The notes: generated from the sequence alone by a model not told the origin. DNA of 64,000 nucleotides from UBA4582 sp038106185 (GCA_038106185.1 JAYODE010000004.1:62001-126000); one strand, 5' to 3'; numbered from the stretch's first letter, positions 1 through 8,740 are shown. Made by a program: numbers and translations.

Positions 1-460
1 ATGGCGCAACAACCTTGATATCTGGTGCCAAGGCATAGGCACCCAGCTCGAATCGAACCTGATCATTACCCTTACCTGTCGCGCCATGGGAGATCGCATC
101 TGCATTGGTTTCCATGGCGATTTCTACCAGGCGTTTGGCAATCAGGGGTCTGGCAATGGAGGTGCCCAGCAGGTACTCGCCTTCATAGAGGGCATTACAG
201 CGAAACATGGGGTAAACAAAATCCCGAACAAACTCTTCCCTGACGTCATCCACATAAGCAGCAACCGCGCCGGAATTGAGCGCCTTCTGCCGTACTGGAG
301 AATAATCATCTCCATCGCCAAGATCGGCGGTGAAAGTCACGACTTCACAGTTGTAGGTTTCCTGCAACCATTTGAGAATGGCCGTGGTGTCGAGCCCGCC
401 GGAATAGGACAAGACGATTTTGTTTAAACCCGCAGTTTTCGCCATTTTGAGTTTCGCCAT
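1..460 (-). CDS. argG: Argininosuccinate synthase, N-terminal part (runs off the window)
   Basis: Ligates citrulline and aspartate using ATP, the penultimate step of arginine synthesis in the cytoplasm. The reverse strand reads from an ATG at 460 and stays open to the window edge, giving 153 residues. Near the N-terminus is the ATP-pyrophosphatase P-loop SYSGGLDTT, followed by the family stretches GEYLLGTSIARPLIAK and DAISHGATGKGNDQVRFE, which are diagnostic. A second in-frame ATG at 445 is an alternative start; neither has a strong Shine-Dalgarno. The gene is divergent from pyrC, with about 120 bp between them. Identity is near certain; only the exact start is open. Confidence 0.95.
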   Translation of the reverse strand, partial: MAKLKMAKTAGLNKIVLSYSGGLDTTAILKWLQETYNCEVVTFTADLGDGDDYSPVRQKALNSGAVAAYVDDVREEFVRDFVYPMFRCNALYEGEYLLGTSIARPLIAKRLVEIAMETNADAISHGATGKGNDQVRFELGAYALAPDIKVVAP

Positions 461-580
461 CGTTAAAAAGCGCCTATCTTAACAAAACTCCAGTGAAAAA
501 GTTCAGCAGTCCGCAGTCAATTTTAAGCTTCCGTTCGTGTTTAGGCTCCTCTCCAAGTACAATGGCGCTACCATCGATTC

Positions 581-1645
581 ATGCTCAAGCTGCCCATGCA
601 AACCATCACGCTTACCCGACCCGACGACTGGCATGTTCATTTGCGGGACGGCGATTATTTACCCGCAACGGTCAAGGATATTTCGCGCTACTTCGGTCGC
701 GCTCTTATCATGCCGAATCTGATTCCTCCCGTTGACTCTGTTTCGGCGGCGACTGAATATCGAAACAGAATTCTTGCACTGGTTCCCCAGGGTTCGACTT
801 TTGAGCCGCTGATGACGCTCTATATCACCCGTAACACGACGCCTGCCGTGATAAAGGCAGCAAAGGAGTCTGGCATCATCCAGGCTTTCAAGCTTTATCC
901 TGCTGGTGCCACCACCAATTCAGAAGCTGGCATCGACTCTATTACCAGCCTTTATCCGCTATTCGAGACAATGCAGGCCGTTGACATGCCGCTTGCATTA
1001 CATGGTGAGGTCACTGACCACAACATAGATATTTTTGACCGTGAAGCGGCGTTTATCGATCGTTACTTGTCGAAGATTCATCTTGATTTTCCAGCCTTAC
1101 GCATCATCCTCGAACACATCACGACCCGCGACGCGGTGCAGTTTGTCGAGTCTGCCAGCGCAAATGTCGCTGCGACCATTACCGCCCACCATCTCTTATT
1201 CAACCGTAACGATATGCTAGCCGGCGGTATGAAGCCTTTGTACTATTGTCTGCCAGTGTTAAAGCGCAACACACACCAAGCAGCACTGATCAGCGCTGCG
1301 ACTTCGGCAAACCCCAAATTTTTTCTTGGAACAGACTCTGCACCTCACCCTCGCAGCGCCAAAGAGAACGTCTGTGGTTGTGCAGCGGGTAGCTATACTG
1401 CCCATGCCGCGATTGAGCTTTACGCCGAGGTCTTCGCCCAGGCGCAGGCCCTGCCTCGCCTTGAAGGCTTTGCGAGTTTTTATGGACCTGATTTCTATCG
1501 ACTTCCACGTAACACAGATACCATCACTTTAATTGATTCCAGCTGGGAGGTTCCGGAGTCACTGGCCTTTGGTCCGGATCAGCTGATTCCCATTCGCACC
1601 GGCACCTCGATTCAGTGGCAAGTCCTGTCGAATCATGGGGCCTGA
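581..1645 (+). CDS. pyrC: Dihydroorotase, class II
   Basis: Interconverts N-carbamoyl-aspartate and dihydroorotate, the third step of de novo pyrimidine synthesis. The 354-residue product has the N-terminal zinc-binding motif in PDDWHVHLRDGD, the KLYPAGATTNS segment with the lysine normally carboxylated to bridge the two zincs, HGEVTDHNIDIFDREA, EHITTRDA, and the C-terminal GTDSAPH with the catalytic aspartate. Length matches the E. coli enzyme (about 348). The ATG at 581 and a second one at 599 (MQTITLTRPDDWH) are both possible starts and neither has a clear ribosome site. The gene is followed at once by rnt, whose start lies 23 bp past the pyrC stop. Confidence 0.97.
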   Translation: MLKLPMQTITLTRPDDWHVHLRDGDYLPATVKDISRYFGRALIMPNLIPPVDSVSAATEYRNRILALVPQGSTFEPLMTLYITRNTTPAVIKAAKESGIIQAFKLYPAGATTNSEAGIDSITSLYPLFETMQAVDMPLALHGEVTDHNIDIFDREAAFIDRYLSKIHLDFPALRIILEHITTRDAVQFVESASANVAATITAHHLLFNRNDMLAGGMKPLYYCLPVLKRNTHQAALISAATSANPKFFLGTDSAPHPRSAKENVCGCAAGSYTAHAAIELYAEVFAQAQALPRLEGFASFYGPDFYRLPRNTDTITLIDSSWEVPESLAFGPDQLIPIRTGTSIQWQVLSNHGA

Positions 1646-1668
1646 ATTCTTTTACTAAGGGACTTCAC

Positions 1669-2319
1669 TTGATAGAGTCAAAAAAACCTATTGCTTATCG
1701 CTTTCGCGGTTTCTTGCCCGTGGTCGTCGATTTCGAAACTGGCGGCTTCAACGCCAACACTGATGCCTTGTTGGAGGCCGCAGCGGTCATTCTGGAGATG
1801 GATGATGATGGCGAACTGGTGCCCGGAGAACGGCACTTCTTCAACGTTGATGCATTTGAAGGCGCCAATATTGAGCAAGCATCCCTGGAATTCACGGGGA
1901 TAGATCCGAACAATCCCCTGCGTGGCGCTGTCCCTGAACAAAAAGCCCTCACTACCATCTTCCGTTCTGTACGCCATGCCCTGCGAGATACTGGCTGCCA
2001 CCGAGCTATCATAGTTGCGCACAATGCGGCATTCGATCTGGGCTTTTTAAACGCCGCCGTTGCCCGCTGCGATATCAAGCGCAATCCCTTCCATCCCTTT
2101 TCTTCGTTTGATACCGCGACCCTCAGTGGTCTGGCTTTTGGGCAAACAGTCCTGGCGCGTGCCTGTCAGGCTGCCGGTCTTGGATTTGATGCTAATGAAG
2201 CCCACTCAGCGGACTATGATTGCAACAAGACTGCAGAGCTTTTCTGTCGAATCGTTAATCGCTGGAGGGCAATGGGTGGGCTTTCCGAGAACAGCCAGAT
2301 TCAATACCAGCAGGATTGA
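1669..2319 (+). CDS. rnt: Ribonuclease T
   Basis: 3'-5' exoribonuclease of the DEDD family that matures tRNA and other stable RNA 3' ends. The 216-residue product carries the Exo I motif VVDFETGGFN (D and E ligands), AHNAAFDLGFLN in Exo II and HSADYDCNKTAELF in Exo III with the catalytic histidine and aspartate. Length matches E. coli RNase T (215). I place the start at TTG 1669 because CTAAGGGA lies 8 bases upstream and the next residues (IESKKPIAYRFRGFLPVV) fit the family. A GTG at 1615 would add 18 residues and overlap pyrC. It probably shares a transcript with pyrC. Confidence 0.93.
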   Translation: MIESKKPIAYRFRGFLPVVVDFETGGFNANTDALLEAAAVILEMDDDGELVPGERHFFNVDAFEGANIEQASLEFTGIDPNNPLRGAVPEQKALTTIFRSVRHALRDTGCHRAIIVAHNAAFDLGFLNAAVARCDIKRNPFHPFSSFDTATLSGLAFGQTVLARACQAAGLGFDANEAHSADYDCNKTAELFCRIVNRWRAMGGLSENSQIQYQQD

Positions 2320-2334
2320 GATTTCGTCGCTGGC

Positions 2335-3069
2335 CTAGCGACTGTTCCACCACATCATCATCCCTGAAATCGACATGAATATGAGCAGTACGGCGAGCAA
2401 ATCGCTGAACATGACGCCGTACATACCCAAGAGCTTGCCGCTATGCAGGTCGAGAATAAACTGCTCCCAGCTGACCACTGCCGGCATGAGTATACCGTCG
2501 GGTACTGCCATTGATTTAACTGGCTCAAAGGCCAGATCGGACGGCTCAAATTCGAGTCTCACCAGATCCAGCCGGTAAGTGACGTCACCTTGAGATGCGA
2601 GTAGCGTGTCACCTGATCGACCCAGCGCTGACAAGCCTGTAGGCACACCATAACCAGCACCCAACCGCTCAGATAATTCACCGCTAGTTGCTATCAGCAA
2701 CAGCTCACTGTCACACAGTACCAGTAAAGCCGCGGGCATAGCGTCGACGTCTTCAAGCGCTATCGCCCCTGCCAGCCCTTGTTGACAGAAACCCACTGGC
2801 TGCTGGTCTAGATAGAGGGTTTCACCTCGCAGGTAGACAAACTGGCTTGCGACTCGAAAGCCCTGAATTTCTGGTTCATTGCCAAAATAAAAGGCAGCCA
2901 GTGTCGCGGGTAATGGACTTTCAGGTAGCGTCAGGCGGTCACTGTGATTGAGTAGAATACCGGTGAGCGAGAGTAAGACCACAAAGGTTGCCAGACCCAC
3001 ACCGCTAAGACGATGCCAGCGACGCAACAGCCTTGTCCAGCGCAAAGGTACCTTACCGCCCTGGCGCAT
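2335..3069 (-). CDS. PepSY-associated transmembrane protein
   Basis: A 244-residue inner-membrane protein with one helix near the N-terminus (about residues 20-41, preceded by RWTRLLRRWHRLSGVG) and one at the C-terminus (about 217-240, MFSDLLAVLLIFMSISGMMMWW), flanking a periplasmic region of about 170 residues. The RWHRLSG segment and the two-helix layout are typical of the PepSY_TM superfamily, whose members often sit beside siderophore receptors or flavinylated FMN proteins and are thought to move electrons across the membrane. The start overlaps the end of the FMN-binding gene by 17 bp, so the two are translationally linked. It is the third gene of a Fur-box operon. The redox role is inferred. 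Confidence 0.72.
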   Translation of the reverse strand: MRQGGKVPLRWTRLLRRWHRLSGVGLATFVVLLSLTGILLNHSDRLTLPESPLPATLAAFYFGNEPEIQGFRVASQFVYLRGETLYLDQQPVGFCQQGLAGAIALEDVDAMPAALLVLCDSELLLIATSGELSERLGAGYGVPTGLSALGRSGDTLLASQGDVTYRLDLVRLEFEPSDLAFEPVKSMAVPDGILMPAVVSWEQFILDLHSGKLLGMYGVMFSDLLAVLLIFMSISGMMMWWNSR

Positions 3070-3643
3070 ACGTATTCTGTGCGCTGTCTTGGCTGGTAAA
3101 CGGCGCTTTAGCCTCAGCCGACTGACTCAGTACCAGGTCGTGCAGGTACAAAGCGAACCGACTGGCATTAGTGACAGCACGAACCGACAGAGTGGCGCCT
3201 GAAATACCATCAATCGGATTGGACAAATCCTGCTTCGAATCCATGCTGGCACCGACAAATTGCTGAGTGAAGAACGGATGCCTGATTTCACCACCACGAG
3301 ACTCGCGGTACTCAAGAATCGCAACCCGGGATATTTGGTCCTGGTCGACGACGATGCCCATGGTGATCATTCGCTCCTTGCCGATTTCGTCGAGAATCCA
3401 GGCAGTCCGCTCGTCAGTACGCCAGTAACGCAGACGCAAGCCGGCATAACGATGACCAAATAGTTTTACCGCCATGGCTTGTTCGGGCGCCTTTAACCAA
3501 ATGAGGCCCTGCTCAGGTTGCGCAGAGAAGCTTGTCGCAACAAACTCTGTTGGCGTGATATAGGTCGCCGCCAACAGCGGTGCAGCCTGCAGCAGCATCA
3601 GTATCGGCAACAGACATCGCCATGTCTTAACTTTGAAGTTCAT
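3053..3643 (-). CDS. FMN-binding domain protein, periplasmic
   Basis: A 196-residue protein with a cleavable signal peptide (LLPILMLLQAAPLLA, predicted cleavage near residue 26) and a C-terminal FMN-binding domain. The motif DGISGATLSVRAVTNA around T151 matches the ApbE flavinylation signature (SGAT/S), in which FMN is attached to the threonine through phosphate. Proteins of this kind are extracytoplasmic electron carriers. The ATG at 3643 has AGGGGTGA just upstream. It lies 20 bp after the porin stop and overlaps the PepSY gene by 17 bp. No apbE is in this window, so flavinylation would depend on a gene elsewhere. Fold and motif are clear; substrate unknown. Confidence 0.8.
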   Translation of the reverse strand: MNFKVKTWRCLLPILMLLQAAPLLAATYITPTEFVATSFSAQPEQGLIWLKAPEQAMAVKLFGHRYAGLRLRYWRTDERTAWILDEIGKERMITMGIVVDQDQISRVAILEYRESRGGEIRHPFFTQQFVGASMDSKQDLSNPIDGISGATLSVRAVTNASRFALYLHDLVLSQSAEAKAPFTSQDSAQNTYAPGR

Positions 3644-3663
3644 TCACCCCTGCCTCTGGCAGT

Positions 3664-4998
3664 TCAGTAACTGTAACCAAGGCCAATATTAAAGCCATCA
3701 CGATTTTTACCCGTTTCATTATCCTGACGCTGAAGATCAAATTTGAGCACTACATTCTCATGTAGCCAGTAATTCATCCCCAGGTCCCACTGCCGACGTT
3801 TATCACTGGTGGCTTGCTGACCGGCGGTCAAGTCATACTCGCCATACCGCGCGAAGAGGCCCACTTCAGGCGAGAGCCGGTAGGAGGGCTCAAGATACCA
3901 TCCCAGCTGCCGGTTCGCGCCAGGATTCAGGCGTTCGATCTCTCGATCTATCATCCAGCGGGCATAGAGGGCGCGCAGACCCACTCTATCTCGGCTGTAA
4001 TTGACATCAACCTCGAACAAATTGGCCCTGATGGCGTCAATACCAAAACCCTCATCATCACCCTGGGTAATATCTGCCTGGTGCTGAATCGCACCCCGGA
4101 CCTGCAGACCTGGAATCGCCGAATAGCTGACTCGAGCGGTGTAAGCCAGACTATCAGCATTGGCTTCAGCAACCTTCTGCCGCGCCGAACGAAGACTTGA
4201 ACGTCGACTCGCACCGACTGGATCACTCTCGCTACCGGTCAACAGATTCAGACCCGAGTGAACGGCAAGATCATAGCCCCATCCTGGGCTGATCTCGCCG
4301 TTAAATGCGACACCTGCCTCCCACCAGGTTGCGGGAATGATATTCCGCTCTATTGCATTCCGCTCGACGCCATAGAAAGTATCCGGCTCATGGGTTTCGT
4401 TGAGAATCCCAATGGGCAGTAAAAACAGTCCCATTTTCGCACGCTGATCAGCTTGATAGTCCCACTGGATGAACGCCTGCTCGAGCTCTACCTCTCCAAC
4501 CTGACCCTCACCGGCGATGCTATGCTCGATTTCCAGTTCCGAGTAAAAATTCAGACGCTCGTTAAACGCATGGTTGAAAAAAAGCACGAATCGATGGAAG
4601 TCGATCTCGTCGCCTTGATTCGTTCTGTTCATATGGAGTTCGCCGTAGCCGCCCATCTCAGTGCTCGAACGGGTAGTGACTGCTGCCTCGACACTCTCAA
4701 CGGTAGACTCGAGCATCAAGCGAGTCTCCGCGATCTCAGCCTGGTTACTCGCAGCCTGATCCGCGGTCTGGGAGACAGTTCGAAGTCGATCGGCCGCTTC
4801 TACCAGGCGCTGCTCTTGGCTTTGCAACTTCGCTTTCAAGGTCTCTATTTCGGTTTGCTGCTGCTGAATCAGTTGCCAGATTGCATCTACCGATGGCGAC
4901 TCAGCCGAAACAGGTTGCCCCAACAGCACGGTCAGTAACAGGAAACCCAGACTTCGAGGCTTGAACACTTGCTTTGTCCTATTCAGAGAAAGGCGCAA
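3664..4998 (-). CDS. Outer-membrane porin with N-terminal coiled coil (phosphate/OprP-like)
   Basis: A 444-residue beta-barrel protein. It has a signal peptide (SLGFLLLTVLLGQPVSAES), then a coiled-coil segment of about 75 residues (QQQQTEIETLKAKLQSQEQR and following), then a barrel starting at about residue 115 with GGYGELHMNRT and FVLFFNHAFNERLNFYSELEIEH, ending in GLGYSY with a terminal aromatic residue as barrels require. The TTG at 4998 is the only start ahead of the signal peptide. It is the first gene of the porin-FMN-PepSY operon and has a Fur box 23-43 bases upstream, so I expect induction by iron starvation. Cargo is unknown; an iron-related or anionic substrate is a guess. Confidence 0.78.
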   Translation of the reverse strand: MRLSLNRTKQVFKPRSLGFLLLTVLLGQPVSAESPSVDAIWQLIQQQQTEIETLKAKLQSQEQRLVEAADRLRTVSQTADQAASNQAEIAETRLMLESTVESVEAAVTTRSSTEMGGYGELHMNRTNQGDEIDFHRFVLFFNHAFNERLNFYSELEIEHSIAGEGQVGEVELEQAFIQWDYQADQRAKMGLFLLPIGILNETHEPDTFYGVERNAIERNIIPATWWEAGVAFNGEISPGWGYDLAVHSGLNLLTGSESDPVGASRRSSLRSARQKVAEANADSLAYTARVSYSAIPGLQVRGAIQHQADITQGDDEGFGIDAIRANLFEVDVNYSRDRVGLRALYARWMIDREIERLNPGANRQLGWYLEPSYRLSPEVGLFARYGEYDLTAGQQATSDKRRQWDLGMNYWLHENVVLKFDLQRQDNETGKNRDGFNIGLGYSY

Positions 4999-5020
4999 AT
5001 CATAGCCAAATGCGCTTCTA

Positions 5021-5039
5021 AATGCAAATCATTATCATT
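5021..5039 (-). promoter_or_regulatory. Fur box upstream of the porin-FMN-PepSY operon
   Basis: The plus strand holds CAAATCATTATCATT inside an A/T-rich stretch. Aligned by eye to the 19-bp Fur consensus (GATAATGATAATCATTATC), about 14 positions match, including ten in a row (AATCATTATC). The site is about 25 bases upstream of the porin start, where repressor binding would cover the promoter. This supports iron-dependent repression of the three-gene operon. Confidence 0.75.
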
Positions 5040-5177
5040 TAGAATCGTGCTCTCTTCCTAGGCCTCACCGAGCGCTGTTTAAGTTGGAAACCACTGCCTT
5101 TATTGACATTCTCACGGCACGACAAATCGGCTACTGGGCTCAGTCCCCGCAAGGCAAAAGTGACTTCTCAATAAGCC

Positions 5178-5203
5178 AAAAACCGCCAACTACAGCGGTT
5201 TTA
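5178..5203 (-). terminator. Rho-independent terminator after grxD
   Basis: AAAACCGC (5179-5186) pairs with GCGGTTTT (5195-5202) around an 8-base loop. Read on the minus strand the stem ends in a run of T, as expected for a terminator of the leftward grxD transcript, whose stop is about 75 bases away. A second hairpin, GCTGGAA/TTCCAGC at 5230-5250, lies between them without a T run. Confidence 0.6.
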
Positions 5204-5278
5204 TGAGGCATCTGCACGCGAAATCCCAGGCTGGAATTCAGCGTTCCAGCGAACCAGACGATCAGCGTTTCTAATGAA

Positions 5279-5602
5279 CTAGTCTTCGCGGACTGCCGCT
5301 GCTTTGATCATAGGCTGCAACTCACCGGCCTGATACATCTCGGAGATGATATCGCTTCCACCGATCAATTCGCCGTCAATGAACAGCTGCGGGAATGTCG
5401 GCCAATCAGACACCTGCGGCAATGTCGCTCGAATATCCGGATTTGCCAGTATGTCTATAAAGGCAAAGCGCTCGCCACAGGCCATCAGGATCTGGCTCGC
5501 CTGAGAGGAAAATCCGCATTGCGGCGCATCGGGAGATCCCTTCATATAGATCAGCACCGGGTTTGCTGCGATCTGGGCCTTGATGGTTTCTTTAATATCC
5601 AT
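5279..5602 (-). CDS. grxD: Monothiol glutaredoxin, Grx4 family
   Basis: A 107-residue cytoplasmic protein that binds a bridging [2Fe-2S] cluster with glutathione and hands clusters to targets or to BolA-type partners. The CGFS active site (C29) follows the family segment VLIYMKGSPDAPQCGFS. The glutathione-binding residues appear in WPTFPQLFIDGELIGGSDI. Length is normal for GrxD (115 in E. coli). I prefer the ATG at 5602 over a GTG two codons upstream. The gene stands alone, with a terminator behind it and a weak Fur-like sequence in front. Confidence 0.95.
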   Translation of the reverse strand: MDIKETIKAQIAANPVLIYMKGSPDAPQCGFSSQASQILMACGERFAFIDILANPDIRATLPQVSDWPTFPQLFIDGELIGGSDIISEMYQAGELQPMIKAAAVRED

Positions 5603-5616
5603 AATCACTCAACTCT

Positions 5617-5635
5617 AATTGATAATCATCAGACC
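5617..5635 (-). promoter_or_regulatory. Weak Fur-like site upstream of grxD
   Basis: TTGATAATCATCAG contains the central nonamer GATAATCAT of the Fur consensus; overall about 12 of 19 positions agree. It lies 15-33 bases upstream of the grxD start. Iron control of an Fe-S glutaredoxin would make sense, but the match is modest and could be chance. Confidence 0.3.
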
Positions 5636-5693
5636 GCTATTCTAGCGCGTTTTGATACTCATACTCAGTCATACACGGGACTTTTTTTCAAGA

Positions 5694-7232
5694 TCACTCT
5701 CGCTCTCCATAGCCACCCCCACCCGGTGTCTCCATGCGCAGGACCTGACCGGCTTGCACCGATATATGGGCTTTTGGGGGTAATTCAACGCCATCTAACC
5801 AATTTTGACCCGCCGCGCCGGGGGAGCCACCCGCCAACCCCCAGGGCTGATGGCGGCGTCGTTCTGTCAGCAAAGTGAGTTCAGTAGGTTCGAGAAATTC
5901 AAACTCTCGTACCAGACCATCCCCACCGGACTGAGCACCCTTGCCTCCTGAACCACGGCGGATGGAATACTCACGAATTCGCAGCGGGTAATGTTGCTCT
6001 AGGCTTTCGATGGGGGTATTCAGCGTGTTAGTCATGTGCGACTGCACAGCGCTCAAACCAGGATTTCCCGGCGACGCACCCATACCGCCAGCGAGAGTCT
6101 CATAATAGTCCCAGGCCCGCCCGGCCTCATGACTACCCATCGCGACGTTATTCATCGTACCCTGGCTCGCCGCCGGAATCTTGCCTGGCATTGCCTGGGC
6201 CAGCGCACCCAAGACGGTATCGACGATGCGCATTGACGTCTCGACATTGCCAGCGGCAGTCGCAGCCGGTCGCTGTGCATTGATCAGCGATCCTACTGGC
6301 GCTCTGATCGAAATATGACGAAACGTCCCGGCACAAGCCGGTGTCTGCGCAGGCAATAAGCAACGAAATACGTAGTAGACTGCCGCTGCCGCAACCGACA
6401 GTGGGCAATTAATGTTGCCCTCTACCTGCTGCGAGGTACCACTGAAATCTGCAATTATCCCGCTCGGGCTAATATCCAGACAGAGATTAATCTGCACATC
6501 TTCGGCACCAAAGCCATCGCTGTCCATGACGTCGCGATAGCGGTATTGCCCGGCTGGAATATCTCGAAGGAAGGCCTCGGCCAGGCGTTCGCCATAATTG
6601 TTGATATCGACGATACCTTTCAAGAAGGCATCTACTCCCTGCTGCTGCACCAACTGCGCCAGTCGCGCCAACCCAACGCGATTGGCACTCATCTGAGCAG
6701 CAAAATCACCACTCGTGTCTGTGCCTTGCAGCTGTGAGAGGAGCAGTTCGGCGGCGGGCACTAACTCACCATTGCGTACCATCAGCGTCGGCGGAATAAT
6801 CACTCCCTCTTCGAAAATAGAACGGGAAATGGGCATCGAACCCGGCGTACTGGCTCCAATGTTGGCATGGTGTGCGCGATTAACGACAAAACTTACCAAT
6901 ACGGCATCGATGAACAACGGCGCGACCACGGTCACATCTGGCAGGTGAGTGCCACCTAGAAAAGGATCATTCAGCACCAGCATATCCCCCGGCTGCCAGT
7001 CGACACCGTCAACAATGGCTGACATCGCATAAGCCATGCTACCCAGATGAACGGGAATATGCGCTGCTTGTGCATACAGGTCGCCTTTGGCATCAAACAG
7101 CGCGCAGGAATAATCGAGCCGGTCCTTGATATTGGGTGAAAAGGCCGCATGCTGGAGCACTGCACCCATCTCCGCACAGATGGACTCGACGCGATTCATC
7201 AAGATCGCCAATTCTATAGAGGATAGTGACAT
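5694..7232 (-). CDS. Hydantoinase B / oxoprolinase-type protein (HyuB family), orphan
   Basis: A 512-residue protein matching the HyuB subunit of N-methylhydantoinases, acetone carboxylases and 5-oxoprolinases. Family landmarks are AVLQHAAFSPNIKDRLDYSCALFD, HIPVHLGSM, GDMLVLNDPFLGGTHLPDV, RAHHANIGASTPGSMP, DFSGTSQQVEGNINCP and, near the C-terminus, IRRGSGGKGAQSGGDGLVRE. The ATP-binding HyuA partner is not adjacent: grxD lies on one side and argD, divergent, on the other. I chose ATG 7232, which has an AGGTG element upstream; a GTG at 7244 would add four residues. The substrate cannot be told from sequence. Confidence 0.88.
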   Translation of the reverse strand: MSLSSIELAILMNRVESICAEMGAVLQHAAFSPNIKDRLDYSCALFDAKGDLYAQAAHIPVHLGSMAYAMSAIVDGVDWQPGDMLVLNDPFLGGTHLPDVTVVAPLFIDAVLVSFVVNRAHHANIGASTPGSMPISRSIFEEGVIIPPTLMVRNGELVPAAELLLSQLQGTDTSGDFAAQMSANRVGLARLAQLVQQQGVDAFLKGIVDINNYGERLAEAFLRDIPAGQYRYRDVMDSDGFGAEDVQINLCLDISPSGIIADFSGTSQQVEGNINCPLSVAAAAVYYVFRCLLPAQTPACAGTFRHISIRAPVGSLINAQRPAATAAGNVETSMRIVDTVLGALAQAMPGKIPAASQGTMNNVAMGSHEAGRAWDYYETLAGGMGASPGNPGLSAVQSHMTNTLNTPIESLEQHYPLRIREYSIRRGSGGKGAQSGGDGLVREFEFLEPTELTLLTERRRHQPWGLAGGSPGAAGQNWLDGVELPPKAHISVQAGQVLRMETPGGGGYGERE

Positions 7233-7394
7233 TGAGTGCTGCACCTACGACATATGTGATGATCTGACTTTGATTTCAGAGTGTAACAACTTCCATGAAT
7301 CCTTGTCGGGATCAATACATTTCACCATAGCATGCCTCGAAGCACTGGGTTAATATCGTCCCCTTCGTTACTGCCAATACCAGAAGTGAGTACT

Positions 7395-8576
7395 ATGAGC
7401 TCAAAGCCTATGACCGACGCGGTTATGAATACCTACGGCCGAATGGACGTTGTATTTGATCGAGGAGAAGGTGCCTGGCTGATCGATGATCAGGGCAAAC
7501 GTTACCTGGATGCCCTTGCAGGTATCGCTGTCTGTGGCCTGGGGCACGCAAATCCCGCTATCGCAGCAACTATTTCAGCGCAGGCTTCTCGTCTGATTCA
7601 TACATCTAATCTATACCGCGTCGCAAGCCAGGAGGCACTCGCCGACAAGTTAGTGGCAATTTCCGGTATGGATAACGTCTTTGTGGCGAATTCAGGCGCA
7701 GAAGCAAACGAGTGCGCCATCAAGATCAGTCGTTTGTACGGTCGCCAGAAAGGCATTCCCGACCCGACAATTATTGTCACTGACTCTGCCTTTCATGGCC
7801 GAACACTGGCAACCCTAACAGCTTCAGGAAGCCGCAAAGTGCAAGCCGGATTCGAACCTCTGGTTAACGGTTTTGTTCGAGCACCCTTCAATAATATTGA
7901 CGTGATTAAAAAGATTGCCAAAAACAGCAAGAATGTCGTTGCGATCATGGTCGAGCCTATTCAGGGCGAGGGCGGCATCCAGGTACCAGATGAAAACTAT
8001 TTGGCAGAACTGCGCAGCATCTGTGATGCTAACGACTGGTTTCTTGTCCTTGACGAAGTCCAAACCGGCAATGCAAGAACCGGAAAATACTTTGCCTATC
8101 AACACACAGGGATCATGCCGGACCTGGTCACTACCGCCAAGGGTCTGGGCAACGGTATCCCTATCGGTGTCTGTCTTGCACGGGGCAAGGCCGCGCAGGT
8201 CTTCAAACCGGGCAATCATGGCTCGACTTTCGGTGGCAACCCGTTCGCCTGCAGCGTCGCTCTGAGCGTCATTGAACAAATCGAAACTCTGCATCTCGCC
8301 GAGCGCGCTACAGAGTTGGGCGAACGAATGCTCAACCAGTTTCGAGCCCGCTTATCAGGATTGAACTGTGTCAAGGATGTGCGCGGCAAGGGTCTGATGA
8401 TAGGTATCGAACTGGACGCCCCGTGTGGCGAGATGACGGCCAAGGCCCTGGAGAAGGGTCTGTTAATCAACGTCACGAGTGACCAGGTGATTCGATTGTT
8501 ACCGCCTTTGACGATCACTGACCAAGAGGCAGACCAGATAGTTGAGATTATTTGCGCTCTGATCCAAAGCATTTAG
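7395..8576 (+). CDS. argD: Acetylornithine aminotransferase family (class III, PLP)
   Basis: PLP enzyme that, as ArgD, transfers an amino group between acetylornithine and 2-oxoglutarate in arginine synthesis, and often also serves succinyl-diaminopimelate. The 393-residue product has GIAVCGLGHANP, the cofactor-phosphate region NSGAEANECAIK, FHGRTLATLTASG, LVLDEVQTGNARTG with the PLP-binding aspartate, and TAKGLGNGIP with the Schiff-base lysine K249. The ATG at 7395 is chosen because conservation starts there; an open frame from 7332 adds 21 unlikely residues. It is a single gene facing the large c-di-GMP gene. Related gamma-amino or ornithine transaminases cannot be fully excluded. Confidence 0.88.
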   Translation: MSSKPMTDAVMNTYGRMDVVFDRGEGAWLIDDQGKRYLDALAGIAVCGLGHANPAIAATISAQASRLIHTSNLYRVASQEALADKLVAISGMDNVFVANSGAEANECAIKISRLYGRQKGIPDPTIIVTDSAFHGRTLATLTASGSRKVQAGFEPLVNGFVRAPFNNIDVIKKIAKNSKNVVAIMVEPIQGEGGIQVPDENYLAELRSICDANDWFLVLDEVQTGNARTGKYFAYQHTGIMPDLVTTAKGLGNGIPIGVCLARGKAAQVFKPGNHGSTFGGNPFACSVALSVIEQIETLHLAERATELGERMLNQFRARLSGLNCVKDVRGKGLMIGIELDAPCGEMTAKALEKGLLINVTSDQVIRLLPPLTITDQEADQIVEIICALIQSI

Positions 8577-8628
8577 CAGTGAGCAACTGCCAAGACCGAC
8601 TCAGGGCCTGAAGCAAAGATAACCTGGG

Positions 8629-8687
8629 GCTATCATTGACACGCTCATCATTTGCCCGCTTATCATTGACCCGCTCATCATTGACTG
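8629..8687. repeat. 15-bp tandem repeat, about 4 copies
   Basis: Degenerate copies of GCTTATCATTGACCC occupy the convergent gap between argD and the DUF1631 gene. The first copy is 14 bp. No coding meaning is apparent. Confidence 0.8.
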
Positions 8688-8740
8688 GCCAGTCATTGGC
8701 TGCTCGACGAATAACAAGACAAGAACAAGGAATAAAAAAA

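Noticed and set aside
4453..4938. 161-residue plus-strand frame opposite the porin gene
   Set aside because: Antisense shadow of a well-supported barrel gene with signal peptide and terminal aromatic residue.
5230..5250. Second terminator after grxD
   Set aside because: The 7-bp hairpin has no T run on either strand; the one at 5178-5203 is the better candidate.
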